Shown: piece after piece, positions 1 to 8,648 of the stretch
Position numbering within the stretch: the first letter of the stretch is position 1
How the letters are laid out: each line of letters begins with the position of its first letter
Assembly (NCBI GenBank): GCA_025362495.1
Contig: JANYGI010000042.1
Location: 121,691-185,690, forward strand
DNA length: 64,000 bases
Source of the DNA: Byssovorax sp.
Lineage (GTDB): Bacteria; Myxococcota_A; Polyangia; Polyangiales; Polyangiaceae
Direction of reading: 5' to 3'
Translations under genes and position numbers: made by a program
The notes under the pieces: generated by a model
What the model saw: only the letters and a program-made list of their open reading frames with translations
Database searches by the model: none
What the model was told of the DNA's origin: nothing

Positions 1-936
1 GCTCATCGTCCCGTCGCCGTGGCGCACGACGTCGTCGACGAACATGCGCGTCTCGGTGAGCATGAGCTCGCCAATCGCGGGGGTGAACTCGGCGGCGTTC
101 TTGTGGAGTGTGGGCGTGGCGCCGAGGCGGCCCCACTGCACGTAGAAGTCCTGAATTGCGGAGGCGCCGCGGTCGTCGTCGAGCATCTTCACGGCCTCTG
201 CGCGGACGGCCTCCGGCGTCGCCAGCTCGCCCTTGCCGGCGCGATCGAGGAGCGCGTCGTCGGGCATGGTGCCCCAGAGGAGGTACGAGAGGCGGGAGGC
301 GACTTCGTAGCTGTCGAGCCGGAGCGCGTCGGGCGAGGCGGGATCGGGCATGCCCAGCTCGACGCGGTAGAGGAATGAGGGCGACTGGAGGACGGCGCCG
401 ACGAACATCTCGATTGCCGTGCTGAAGCCGTACGCGGCCTTCTGGGTGGCATAGAACGTCTGGTAGGCCGTGAGCTCGGCGGGGGTGAGCGGGCGGCGGA
501 AGGCCCGGCGGCCAAACGATGCGAGGAAGCTGGCAGCGCAGGTGTCTTCGCCCTTGGCGGCGGGATCGCAGCCGAGGAGCTTGGTCGGCGCTTGAATGGC
601 AGTCGCGGCGAGGGCGCGGGCGGCGCCTTCGTATTCTTCCACCACCGTTGCGCTCATCGGCGTGCTCGCGGCGCCGTTGGTGAAGCCGAGCTGGCGCGAT
701 TCGGCGGAGAACTGATCGGCCGGAGCGGTGGTGTCGCCGAGGAGATCGTGGACGGTGTTGTTGTACTCCCAGCGCGTGAGGCGGCGGAGCGGGGAGTCCG
801 CGAGCGCGGGGTGCGAGCAGTCGAGACCGGCGTCTTCCGGCGGCGGCGCGGGCGGATCGTCACCGCCGAGGTGGCCCGTGCAGCCCGGCAGCGCTGCGAG
901 GAGGACCATGCCTGCGAGGAGCGCGGTTGTTCGCAT
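1..936 (-). CDS. DUF1587/DUF1595/DUF1592-type lipoprotein, 3' end cut off by the window
   Basis: The reading frame starts at an ATG (936) and stays open to base 1, so the first 312 residues are seen and the C-terminus lies outside. The N-terminus is a lipoprotein signal ending in LAALPGC (Cys19), which predicts an outer or inner membrane lipoprotein. Residues about 50-67 carry LRRLTRWEYNNTVHDLLG, the hallmark of the DUF1587 domain. Further on FGRRAFRRPLTPAEL matches DUF1595, and LQSPSFLYRVELG followed by SYEVASRLSYLLWGTMPDD matches the start of DUF1592. These domains occur together in large secreted proteins of planctomycetes and myxobacteria, often with cytochrome c-like parts; their reaction is unknown. 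DUF1588 and DUF1585 would be expected beyond the edge. The domain identity is firm, the function is not known. Confidence 0.85.
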   Translation of the reverse strand, partial: MRTTALLAGMVLLAALPGCTGHLGGDDPPAPPPEDAGLDCSHPALADSPLRRLTRWEYNNTVHDLLGDTTAPADQFSAESRQLGFTNGAASTPMSATVVEEYEGAARALAATAIQAPTKLLGCDPAAKGEDTCAASFLASFGRRAFRRPLTPAELTAYQTFYATQKAAYGFSTAIEMFVGAVLQSPSFLYRVELGMPDPASPDALRLDSYEVASRLSYLLWGTMPDDALLDRAGKGELATPEAVRAEAVKMLDDDRGASAIQDFYVQWGRLGATPTLHKNAAEFTPAIGELMLTETRMFVDDVVRHGDGTMS

Positions 937-1243
937 GTGCGTAGGCTATGCTACGCGGGCGGCGGTGTATACCGGATTTGCGGGGAGGGCGGCGGGGTGG
1001 ATTAATCCGCTGCGGGCGCCGGAGACGGGTAGTGCGCTGCTGACGCTCTCTGCCGCACCTGTCGTGACTTGTCTTGGCTACCGATATTCGCCCCGCTCAT
1101 CCGACGTGCGATATCACTTCTCTGGCACCAGCTCCACGTCGGCCCACGCGCAAAACGCTCATCGAACGTCAGCATCGGGAGAGCACCCGCTTCGAGGTGG
1201 GGTGCCAGGCGGGCTCAGCCGGTCGTTGCCACACGCTTCGTCG
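937..1243. other. Non-coding stretch upstream of the DUF1592-type gene
   Basis: About 300 bases between the start of the lipoprotein gene at 936 and the possible small gene ending near 1244. Short open frames exist on both strands but none has family features or a ribosome site. It presumably holds the promoter of the leftward gene; I cannot point to it. Confidence 0.4.
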
Positions 1244-1530
1244 TCATGAGAGGCTCGCAGGAAGGTTGCGCTCGGTGGCGACGTGGGCGAGCAGTTCGTC
1301 GACTCGCGCCTTGACGAGTAGGCGACCAGGAAGGCTTCGATCGCGTCGCTGACGCACGTGTCTTCGTCGCCGACGTGCTTCTTTATCGCCGCGTTGAGGG
1401 CGCGATGGCCCTTCTCGCGGAGGAGGCACGAGAGGGTGAGCAAGCACTTTAGCGCAGGATCAGACCAGGGTTGTGCCGCAGCGGCCGGTGCCTTCGTTGC
1501 CTTGGTTGCCTTGGTTGCCTTCGTTGTCAT
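1244..1530 (-). pseudogene. Possible small gene with one frameshift, function unknown
   Basis: An ATG at 1530 opens a protein starting MTTKATKATKATKAP, followed by PALKCLLTLSCLLREKGH and then KHVGDEDTCVSDAIEAF, which has the look of a compact helical protein. After EAFLVA near base 1315 this frame becomes low-quality and runs on to 1159. The neighbouring frame continues sensibly as VKARVDELLAHVATERNL and stops at 1244. Joining the two gives a plausible protein of about 95 residues. The start contains a 9-bp repeat (KAT units). No family is recognised. It may be a decayed gene or one with a consensus indel; it could also be entirely spurious. Confidence 0.35.
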
Positions 1531-1889
1531 CGTGGTGAAATCGTAACTGGGGCGCAGCGTCGAGGTCAAGCGAGCGGTGGATCTGCGCGTTGCGTGGCCT
1601 CCGAGGTCAGCACCACCGAGACGCCGACGCGGTGAGCCCGGCGTTACCGACCTGCTTGCCCGGTCTTGCAGGCGATCCGATCGAGGAGCGGCCGTGAGTG
1701 GGGGCGCGCACGGGATCCGAGATACGATGCGATGAAGACTCGGCGGTGGGACGAGCTCATTGCGAGCAGTTCGTGGGTCGACTGCAGGGACCTCTCGCGA
1801 AGGAGTAGTCGTCGCGACGAGGCTCAACGAGGGTGGAGCGGCAAGGAATTGCGTCCCTGGAACGGCCCGCGCTGCGCTATCCTGGCGCC
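1531..1889. other. Intergenic stretch, nothing recognised
   Basis: About 360 bases between the possible small leftward gene and the rightward zinc-ribbon gene. Open frames here are short or antisense-like and no terminator hairpin with a T tract, RNA gene or repeat was seen. Confidence 0.4.
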
Positions 1890-3218
1890 ATGTCTCAGCT
1901 CACTGCGGCCACCTGCGCGCGCTGCGGAGCCCCGCTCCAGCTCGATCCCTCCACGCCAAAGCAGATCTGCTCCTTCTGCGGCAACGAGCACCTCTTCACC
2001 GCGACCGCGCCGCCGTACTCGCCTCCCGTCGCGCATCCGCCGTACGCACCGCCCTTCCCTCCGGTGCCGCCGCCGCCCACCGGAACGCGCGCGGCGCTCA
2101 CGAGCCCTGGGCCCAGCCCCAATGCCTTCGTCCTCCTGGGAGCGAGCGCCTTCATGATGCTCCTCGTCGGCGGGATCGTCGCCGCCTCGCTCGCGGGTAG
2201 CGGGCACGGCTCCGCTGCCGCGCTGCCGGGCGGAGGAGGCATCGTGCCCGCGGGAGAGCGGCTGCAATGGAGCTCCACCGGCACCAGCGTGGTCCCCGCG
2301 CGCGTCGACGGCGACACGATTGAAGACTTCGTCGGACGCTACGTGATCCTGGATCTCTCGGGCGAAACGACTCAAACGCTCTTCGTGGGCGGCTTCTCGG
2401 GCGCGACGTTCCAGCGGGTCTGGAAGGCCGGCCCGTATGGCACTCTCTCGGAGGCCGCGGGATCCACGCACTTCACCGTGGTCGGCGATCGGGTCGCGGT
2501 GGCCGATTTTCGCTCGACGCTCCACGTGCTCGACGTGACCACCGGAAAGGAGCTTCGCCGCGTGCGCTTGAGCGACCGAGCCCGGAACATCTGCTCGCCC
2601 CTCGACACGCGAAAGCAGGTGTGGATCGAGCTCGCCGATCGCAACAATCAGATCGTCGACCTCGAGTCCGGGAAATCGGAGGCGGCGGCCACCCGGCCCG
2701 CGTGGTGCCGTGGCGGCGGCGACGCGTTCCGCTCGTGCGCCGGCACGCGCGCGGCGTGCGACGACGAGGACAGGAGCGCGCCAAAGCGAGGTGGCCTCCG
2801 CGTCGATCTGATCTTCACGGACGGCAACACGACCGTCGCGACGGCACACAAGGAGCCAGGGACGGCGATCCCCATGGCGCTCGGGCTCGACGCGAAGAAG
2901 AACGTCACGTGGACAGCCGCCATCCCCGCCGATCCGGCCACGACCACCGGCGGAATGCACGACGGCGCCGGGGATCTCGCGGCCGGGCGCTTCTTCACTT
3001 CCTACGAGCTGGCCGGCGCGCAGGGCAGTCGGCTGGTGTCGCTCGACGCGAAGTCCGGAGCAAGGGTGTGGGATGTCCAGGTGACACGCAGCGAATCGGG
3101 CTCCGGCGTCGAGGGGCTCGCGGCGACGGCGACGCGCGTCTACGTGCCCCACTGGACCTGGCTCGATGTGCACGATGCGGCGAGCGGAAAGCTCCTGGGC
3201 ACAGTGGGGGTGTGGTGA
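1890..3218 (+). CDS. Membrane protein with N-terminal zinc ribbon and extracytoplasmic beta-propeller-like domain
   Basis: The protein has 442 residues. It begins with a zinc ribbon, CARC (Cys9, Cys12) and CSFC (Cys27, Cys30), then a Pro-rich linker (residues about 40-77), one transmembrane helix (about 79-102) and a long C-terminal domain. That domain has repeated segments such as RYVILDLSGETTQTLFVGG, HVLDVTTGKELRRV and LVSLDAKSGARVWDVQV, typical of PQQ-like/WD-like propellers. The zinc ribbon would be cytoplasmic and the propeller outside. I chose the ATG at 1890 because it places CxxC at the usual distance from the start; an upstream in-frame start at 1833 has no coding character. The stop overlaps the next gene's start by one base, so both are probably made together. 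The ligand is unknown. Confidence 0.8.
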   Translation: MSQLTAATCARCGAPLQLDPSTPKQICSFCGNEHLFTATAPPYSPPVAHPPYAPPFPPVPPPPTGTRAALTSPGPSPNAFVLLGASAFMMLLVGGIVAASLAGSGHGSAAALPGGGGIVPAGERLQWSSTGTSVVPARVDGDTIEDFVGRYVILDLSGETTQTLFVGGFSGATFQRVWKAGPYGTLSEAAGSTHFTVVGDRVAVADFRSTLHVLDVTTGKELRRVRLSDRARNICSPLDTRKQVWIELADRNNQIVDLESGKSEAAATRPAWCRGGGDAFRSCAGTRAACDDEDRSAPKRGGLRVDLIFTDGNTTVATAHKEPGTAIPMALGLDAKKNVTWTAAIPADPATTTGGMHDGAGDLAAGRFFTSYELAGAQGSRLVSLDAKSGARVWDVQVTRSESGSGVEGLAATATRVYVPHWTWLDVHDAASGKLLGTVGVW

Positions 3219-3919
3219 TGCGCTCATCACTCGCCTTCGTCTTCTGCCTCTCGGCGCTCTCCCCCGCGTGCACGCAGCCCGATCCTCACGTGGTGGCCTC
3301 CCCGCAACCGTCGCTCTCGCTCGCGCCCACCGCGACGCTCCCGCCCTCCGCTGCGCCGACCGCGCCTCCCTCCCCCTCGGTGTCCGCGGCGGCCTCTGCC
3401 TTCGTCCCCTCCCCTGCTCCTCCGAAGGGGGCTTGTGGCCCGACGCACGTCGTCGTCGCGGGCGAGACGCTCGCGGGCCTCGCCAGGGCTTGCTACGGCG
3501 GGCGCGCCTGTGCCGATCTGCTCAGCCGGAAGAATGCCCTCATCAGCTCGACGCTCCGGCTCGGCCAATCGCTCACCACACCGCCTCTCCGGGATCTCGC
3601 CCCCTGCGCGCCGGCCGAGGTGTGCGGCCCCCTCCACGCGGCGCACGCAGCCTTCCTCGAAGCTCAGGCCTTCACCGAGCACTCGACTGTCGCGCCCGCG
3701 GCCGCCTCACCGCACCTCGACGAGACAACCCGCCTCCTCGAGGCCGCGCTCCAGGCTGCCGAGGCGAAGAAGATCTCGCGACCGAAGAGCCAGCTCAGGG
3801 CCGCGATCGCCGAGATCGCCTCGCTGCGCGCCGGATCCTGCGGCGAGCCCGGCTATTGCGAGAGCACGTTCCACCAGCACCTCGTGTTCGCGCTGGAGAC
3901 GCTCGCCCGGGAGCCATGA
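3218..3919 (+). CDS. LysM-like lipoprotein
   Basis: This 233-residue protein has a lipoprotein signal ending in LSALSPAC, then a low-complexity Pro/Ser/Ala linker (about residues 22-70), then a LysM-like segment with THVVVAGETLAGLARACYG and an ending of LRLGQSLTTPP (about 75-125). LysM domains bind peptidoglycan or related glycans. The C-terminal part is helical and contains several Cys residues (CAPAEVCG, CGEPGYC) that could form disulphides outside the cytoplasm. The start ATG overlaps the stop of the preceding propeller gene (TGATG), so translational coupling is likely and the two products probably act together at the envelope. The LysM call rests on pattern only. Confidence 0.7.
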   Translation: MRSSLAFVFCLSALSPACTQPDPHVVASPQPSLSLAPTATLPPSAAPTAPPSPSVSAAASAFVPSPAPPKGACGPTHVVVAGETLAGLARACYGGRACADLLSRKNALISSTLRLGQSLTTPPLRDLAPCAPAEVCGPLHAAHAAFLEAQAFTEHSTVAPAAASPHLDETTRLLEAALQAAEAKKISRPKSQLRAAIAEIASLRAGSCGEPGYCESTFHQHLVFALETLAREP

Positions 3920-4221
3920 GGGGCGCGCGGCCGGGCTCCTCGCGATCGGGTCCGGCGCAGGCAGGGCCTCGGGTGCTCGCCCTGGTTTCACACTCCTCAT
4001 CTCGACCTGGCCGGCACGGAAGCGAAGGGAGGAGAGCCCGCGGCCGCGCGCCGGCGTCGAAAGGCAACCGTCCAGGCTCAGCGGCGCGCGGCGCTCGCGC
4101 TCACGGCCGGCGGACGAAGTACAAGGCGCTCCGCGGCGAGGCACAGTCGGTCGGCGACGACACGAGGATGTGCTCGTTCCACGCGGAGGGCGCGGCACGG
4201 GGGGTATCATCGAGGGTCAAC
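3920..4221. other. Intergenic region between converging genes, nothing recognised
   Basis: About 300 bases between the end of the LysM-like gene and the end of the degraded nuclease gene. No strong hairpin with a T tract and no credible coding frame. Confidence 0.4.
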
Positions 4222-4975
4222 TCACGTGGCGCAACCGGGGCTCGTCGAGGCCACGGAGGTGAGAACGATGGAGACGCCGAAGTGATCGGAGAGCGACCGA
4301 TCGGGAGCGGGCTGATCGGGCCAGCGGGCAGCGCGGCCCGGGCGCCAGCGCGAATCGCGTCGCGCGCAGATGTGATCGATGCAAGCGTGTGGGCTGGAGT
4401 CGCGGCGAATGGGATCTCACTCTCCCGCCGTGAGCGCCGTCAGGCCTGCTTGCGCCAGCGCCGCTTCGAGCGCGCTTCGATTTGCGCTGGACCCGTAGTA
4501 GTGCGGTTTCACGAGATCCTGATTCAGATCGCCGAGCACGAAGAGCTCGTCTGACGGTAGTCGCGCCGGAGACGCATCCAGTCGTCGAGCTGGACGGCGA
4601 GGGCTGCGCGGAATGCGACGCCGCCGGCGCTTGGGTGGTTGTGCCACGTGCTGCCGATCCAGGGGAGCACGGTGCCGTAAACGAGAAAGGGATCGCCCGA
4701 GTCCGGGGTGATCCGGGCGGCTGCCGTTCGAGGTCCGAGGTGGTGAGGGGCTCGATCAGGTGACGCGACCAGATGGTCACCCAGCGGTGCTCTGGCTCGC
4801 CGTCGCCGTCACAGCCCGGCGCCGAAGAGTGCGAGAAGGCGTGGCCCGGAGTGAAGCCGTCGTGGGTCTCGGTGAGGACCCAGATATCGGCCCGCTCGCG
4901 ATCGGTGTGGGCGCGGATGGCCTCACGACGTCGCTGTGAGACTGGTTTTTCGAGGTTCCAGGTCGCGAGCTTCAT
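4222..4975 (-). pseudogene. Broken endonuclease/exonuclease/phosphatase (EEP) family gene
   Basis: Read from the ATG at 4975 the protein begins MKLATWNLEKP and continues IWVLTETHDGF, the first two EEP motifs (metal-binding N and E). Around base 4725 the family sequence moves to a second frame (PDSGDPFLVYGTVLPWIG, then HNHPSAGGVAFRAALAVQL). Around 4555 it moves to a third frame (DELFVLGDLNQDL, the GDxN motif), then meets a TGA at 4417-4419. After the stop the same frame continues IDHICARRDSRW and LSDHFGVSIVL, the SDHxGV motif. Joined, it would be a normal EEP protein of about 250 residues. Three lesions suggest decay, though consensus indels could explain the two frameshifts. The start overlaps the stop of the upstream gene (ATGA). 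Confidence 0.8.
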
Positions 4976-5469
4976 CGGGTGGCTGGCGGGTTGGCGACGA
5001 CTGGCTCGATGATCTCATACTCGAACCATCCTCGCTCGGCAGCATCTCGGAGCGCTGGAGCCGACAGCCCCAAGCCCTGCGGCGCGAACTCGTACGGAAG
5101 GGTCTCGAGGGTCCTTTCGAGCCAGGCCCGCTTCGGGTTCGGGTTTCGCTGGCGGGGTGGGCCGTCGTCGATGAGACAGAGGAGCAGCTCGACCGTGGCT
5201 CGGAGATCGTGGATCTGGAGGATGCGGAGCGCGACGCGCTCGGGCGAGAAGCCGTGCTCGTGCGCCCATAAGGCGTCTTCGATGGGTCGGCCGGATCCGA
5301 CGACATGGAGGCGGCCAGTGGCATTGTCGATGACGCCAGGCGATCCGATGTAGCCGACGGGGAAGAACCAGTAGGTGTCGCGGTCGATGATGGGGTTATC
5401 GAAGTGGATTGATCTCGTGTGCTCGGCATACCGCTGGATGAGGCCCTGGGCGTCTTCGAAGGTGATCAT
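4972..5469 (-). CDS. Imm35/YrhB-like protein
   Basis: This 165-residue protein begins MITFEDAQGLIQRYAEHT and contains YWFFPVGYIGSPGVIDNATG followed by LHVVGSGRPIEDAL. The order aromatic strand, glycine turn, V(I)D..TG..H..GSG.PIE is the pattern of the YrhB domain, also called immunity protein 35, found in contact-toxin immunity proteins and stand-alone proteins. The C-terminal half (about 95-165) is not part of that pattern. No toxin gene is seen nearby, so a role in immunity is only a possibility. The stop overlaps the ATG of the broken EEP gene, which means the two were once cotranslated. Confidence 0.6.
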   Translation of the reverse strand: MITFEDAQGLIQRYAEHTRSIHFDNPIIDRDTYWFFPVGYIGSPGVIDNATGRLHVVGSGRPIEDALWAHEHGFSPERVALRILQIHDLRATVELLLCLIDDGPPRQRNPNPKRAWLERTLETLPYEFAPQGLGLSAPALRDAAERGWFEYEIIEPVVANPPATR

Positions 5470-5581
5470 GTTATCCTCGGGCGCCCTGCTGCCTTCAGCC
5501 CGGCGACGAACGCTCGGAGCGCTTCGGCGCGCGGCGGACCGGGCATCGGCGATGGACCCATGCGATTCGGGCGTCTCGTGC

Positions 5582-5839
5582 TCACCGCGCGAATCGCTGC
5601 TTCAGTTTCCCCCAGGCCGCGCGCGCTTGCTCGACCTCGCGCACGCGGACGGCGTCCAGAGGTTCCATGAGGCGCTCCGGGTAGAGCGAGCAGAGATCGA
5701 GCGCGCCGTCGAAGGACTCTTCCGCGGTCAGGACGGGTGTGGTCGCTCGGAACGCCTGGGCGGCGAACTCTTGGCCGGTGATCATGCCGCGCAATGCTTC
5801 GGGTGAACCGAAGAAGCTAGAGGAACCGTCGGATGCCAT
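5582..5839 (-). CDS. Small hypothetical protein
   Basis: An 85-residue acidic/helical protein (start MASDGSSSFFGSPEALRGM, end AWGKLKQRFAR). It lies 112 bases upstream of the Imm35-like gene and in the same direction. The sequence has a normal protein-like composition, with QAFRATTPVLTAEESFDGAL and LCSLYPERLMEPLDAVRV, but no family is recognised and no signal or membrane segment is present. Confidence 0.5.
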   Translation of the reverse strand: MASDGSSSFFGSPEALRGMITGQEFAAQAFRATTPVLTAEESFDGALDLCSLYPERLMEPLDAVRVREVEQARAAWGKLKQRFAR

Positions 5840-6068
5840 TGCGCCAGGCTATCACATAGGTGGCGGCGGCGCGCGCAGGGAGCGAGCCGTCGAGCCTACC
5901 CGGCGACGGGCGAGCAGCGCGGCGCCGGCGGCGTGACCTCGCGAGACGACCGAGCCTGCCTATTACTGTGCACCGGTCGAAGAATCCGTACCGGGATTAA
6001 CACGCTGGCCCGGTTGGGCACGGTACCCAATCGGTGTGGTAGCTCCGTATCCCTCCCGCAAGCCCCAA

Positions 6069-6890
6069 TTATCCCTCCCACAAGTCGAGGACCGGAAAAT
6101 CGTCGCCGCGGCGCAAAGCGGCGGCGAGCGCCAGGGCGTCCCGCTCGTGATCGATCCCGGACAGACCAGCAGCGCCCAGGAGGGGCTCTGGGCCACCCCA
6201 GTTGTTGTAGGGATCGGTGAAGCTGCCGACTTTGCTCATGTCATGCACCAAGTGCAGGCCGATGCCGACCGATGCATCACCGGTCTCGCCCACCAGGGCG
6301 GAGCGCCAGTCGCGTCTGTCAGGGCGTGTAGTTGTGGCCTCACCACGGCGATGGAGCGCCGCGACGTCGTGGCAGACGAAAACCATTGCTCGTTGCCTGC
6401 GCGCCCATTTGATCTTGACGAGGTGGCTCACGCCATCGGGCACATAGACCGCCTCATCCGAACGAGGCAACCCCTTGGGGATGAGAGTCACCCCAACTGC
6501 CGTCAGCAGCGCCGCGAATTGGCCGGTCGCGCGTTCGCGTTCGCGCGATTCGGTGAAGATGTCGATGCCCAGCAGAATCTCGGGATTGTCTTCCGTCAGG
6601 CCAAGGTCATCCCGGAGTTTTTGGGCGATCTGATGCGCCTGTTCCGTAATCTCATCAGACTCTGTCTCACTTGGCCGCGAGTGGTCCGTGAGCTCGGTCC
6701 GAGACGCCCATACCAGGCCTGCCCCGGTCAACAGCAAGGCGCAGCGGCCGCGCTCGCCAAGGAGTGAAAGCCCGTCTTTCAGGATCTTCAGGGCCTCCGG
6801 TCCCGCCTCTCGGCATCGCCGGTGGAAGAGCCGAGCCACCTGAGCATTCTGGTCCCCGGGGCCCAAGCGTCTAAGTGGACCAGGGTGCAT
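6069..6890 (-). CDS. Unknown protein in AT-richer region
   Basis: A 273-residue predicted cytoplasmic protein. Readable segments are ALKILKDGLSLLGERG, NPEILLGIDIFTES, GQFAALLTAVGVTLIPKG, MVFVCHDVAALHRRG and VGIGLHLVHDMSKVGSF. The single Cys followed by His-Asp, and the later HLVHD, could be functional residues; the alternation of hydrophobic strands with these residues is faintly reminiscent of an alpha/beta hydrolase-like or carbon-nitrogen-hydrolase-like layout, but I cannot assign it. The first 20 residues look less protein-like, so the true start may be an internal GTG. The codon third positions are less G+C-biased than in the flanking housekeeping genes, which suggests transfer. Confidence 0.55.
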   Translation of the reverse strand: MHPGPLRRLGPGDQNAQVARLFHRRCREAGPEALKILKDGLSLLGERGRCALLLTGAGLVWASRTELTDHSRPSETESDEITEQAHQIAQKLRDDLGLTEDNPEILLGIDIFTESRERERATGQFAALLTAVGVTLIPKGLPRSDEAVYVPDGVSHLVKIKWARRQRAMVFVCHDVAALHRRGEATTTRPDRRDWRSALVGETGDASVGIGLHLVHDMSKVGSFTDPYNNWGGPEPLLGAAGLSGIDHERDALALAAALRRGDDFPVLDLWEG

Positions 6891-7051
6891 TGCAGATGTT
6901 CAAGCAACGGGTTTTCCTGTCGATTTCATACCAGCCTTTCCTCACGAATTGATTGCCCCCGCGCCTTGGGCTTCAGACTGGGCTCACAGCACCATCGCCT
7001 GAAGCCCTTGCTTGACCGCGCAGTGTTCGCCTGCACGCGCCGTCTGCCGCT

Positions 7052-7459
7052 TCACCAGGGCGAACCCGCCTTCGCGCACGCATCGACGATGGCCTCCACG
7101 AACGCGGCGGGAGTTGCGTAGTTGTCGGCGAGGTCTTTCGCCGAGATTCCCCACTGGAGTCCGCCCATCTTCGGCCCCGCGGAGTACCCGAGCGGGTGCT
7201 CGGTAATCTTCTTCGACGAAGTGGGCGGATCACCTGCCCTGCGGGGCCTGGCTTCGACGCCGTTGAGCGCGCGATGTACTTCCTCCACGGCCACGGATGC
7301 GTTGTAGCGCTCGATGACCACTTGGTGCTTGCCAGTCGGCCCCTTGATTCGAACATAGCCCCAAGGGTGGCCTGCCGCGGACACGCGAATGGATCGATGC
7401 GCGTCGTCCGCGTTCTCGATGAATGCCCAGAGGAGATCATCTACGGAGAATGTCTTCAT
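7052..7459 (-). CDS. Hypothetical protein, 135 aa
   Basis: I take the start as the ATG at 7459 (MKTFSVDDLLWAFIENADDA) because an AGGAG lies about ten bases upstream; a start 45 bases earlier adds a Cys/His-rich leader unlikely to be real. The protein contains GYVRIKGPTGKHQVVIERY, then KKITEHPLGYSAGPKMGG and WGISAKDLADNYATPAAF. It is predicted to be soluble. No family recognised. It sits in the accessory stretch between two other unknown minus-strand genes. Confidence 0.55.
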   Translation of the reverse strand: MKTFSVDDLLWAFIENADDAHRSIRVSAAGHPWGYVRIKGPTGKHQVVIERYNASVAVEEVHRALNGVEARPRRAGDPPTSSKKITEHPLGYSAGPKMGGLQWGISAKDLADNYATPAAFVEAIVDACAKAGSPW

Positions 7460-7781
7460 AGTCACGTTACTCCTTGTCGCGTGCGAGCACCAGGATGCTC
7501 GCACCTCGCCTCTTGCGCAGTGGCATCGCGACAGCGCACTTGTCGTGGCGTTGCCAATCGTTTTGTTCCGTTTCCAACCAGGGACCGGCCTCCACTACTC
7601 TGAGGTCCGCATGGTGCTATTCGGGCGCAGATCGCCGCAGAACGTTCTGCGGTCCAATGCCATGGTGCTGTGCCGCGGGCGGCGTAGCCTCCTCGTAGGA
7701 CACCAGCACCGGGTTGGGCCGCTGCGCTAGGACTCAGCCGCGGCAAGTCAGCGTAGCCTCTCTCACGGGAGTGCGCCGCAG
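7460..7781. other. Intergenic stretch in accessory region
   Basis: About 320 bases with no convincing coding frame. A minus-strand open frame crosses most of it but has no homologous-looking segments. No clear terminator. Confidence 0.35.
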
Positions 7782-8645
7782 TTAACGAAATTTCTTGAAC
7801 CATTCGGGAAATTCTTCCTTGAAGAGCCGCTTTCGCCCCCGATGATCAATTACTTCAGCGTGCCAACTAGGGTGTTTGCCCAACCCTTCAACGTGACTAT
7901 CCCAGCCTCCAGATGTGCCACCAAATACCTTGGAGCATCCCGCGATCGGACACTGAATACCGGATGTCTTCGACTTCACGCGTACGCCAGATTGGCCTTG
8001 ACGAGGACTCTCGTGGACTGCCTTTGGCAGAGCTCGGAGCACCAAGCACGCACGGCGAAGCCAGTCAAGATCAGAGACAAGTCCGCTTTGCAGAAGCGCC
8101 GCACCAATGAGCGAACGCACTGGGCCGTTGCACACGACGGCGTTCTTCTCGGTGGGATTGGGAAGGGCCTCTAGAAAGCTCTTTGCGCCAAACTCCGCAT
8201 CACGATGATGACTGTCCGCCTTGGCATCTTTCGTAACGAACGCTTCCCAAACGAAGAGCGCTCCACCTTGGCTTCCGCTGAAGTCGGTCCAATCCAAGGT
8301 TACAGCGACCGGCGAGTTAAGATGTTTGCGTACGCGGTCGAGCACCCAGACCGTCTCCGTCAAGCCCGTGGCGAGTGCGGCTGCACCCCCCGCTGCGCTC
8401 CACGCTCGGTCGGATTCTCCCGGCCTTGCACCGGTTAGACCACGCGGATCTTCAGTGATTGGAACGAATAGCGGGCATTCGAACCCGAGGGCCACGTGTA
8501 GGCCGCTGTTGAGATCCGCTGTCAGCGAATCGGCAAATGCCGTGATGTCGGTATCGGTCTTGATCGCCCCGTCGCAGATGCGGGCCCAGCCAAAGTTCTT
8601 CTTGGCGACGGAACCGATGTCGGCACAAAAGATGCTCAGCATCAT
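7782..8645 (-). CDS. Unknown protein, RNase H-like/DUF429-like pattern plus C-terminal C2H2-like zinc finger
   Basis: This 287-residue protein begins MMLSIFCADIGSVAKKNFG, an Asp-containing first strand followed by a small-residue turn as in RNase H-like folds. Then come ALGFECPLFVPI, an Arg-rich turn (ESDRAWSAAGGAA) and TLDWTDFSGSQGG. The arrangement distantly resembles DUF429. Near the C-terminus (about residues 228-260) is CPIAGC with a later H-x7-H, a C2H2-type zinc-finger spacing that is rare in bacteria, followed by a basic tail ending FPEWFKKFR. It starts three bases after the stop of the 8649-8981 gene, so they form one operon. The fold and finger are inference from pattern; a nucleic-acid role is plausible only. 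Confidence 0.6.
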   Translation of the reverse strand: MMLSIFCADIGSVAKKNFGWARICDGAIKTDTDITAFADSLTADLNSGLHVALGFECPLFVPITEDPRGLTGARPGESDRAWSAAGGAAALATGLTETVWVLDRVRKHLNSPVAVTLDWTDFSGSQGGALFVWEAFVTKDAKADSHHRDAEFGAKSFLEALPNPTEKNAVVCNGPVRSLIGAALLQSGLVSDLDWLRRACLVLRALPKAVHESPRQGQSGVRVKSKTSGIQCPIAGCSKVFGGTSGGWDSHVEGLGKHPSWHAEVIDHRGRKRLFKEEFPEWFKKFR

Positions 8646-8648
8646 GCG

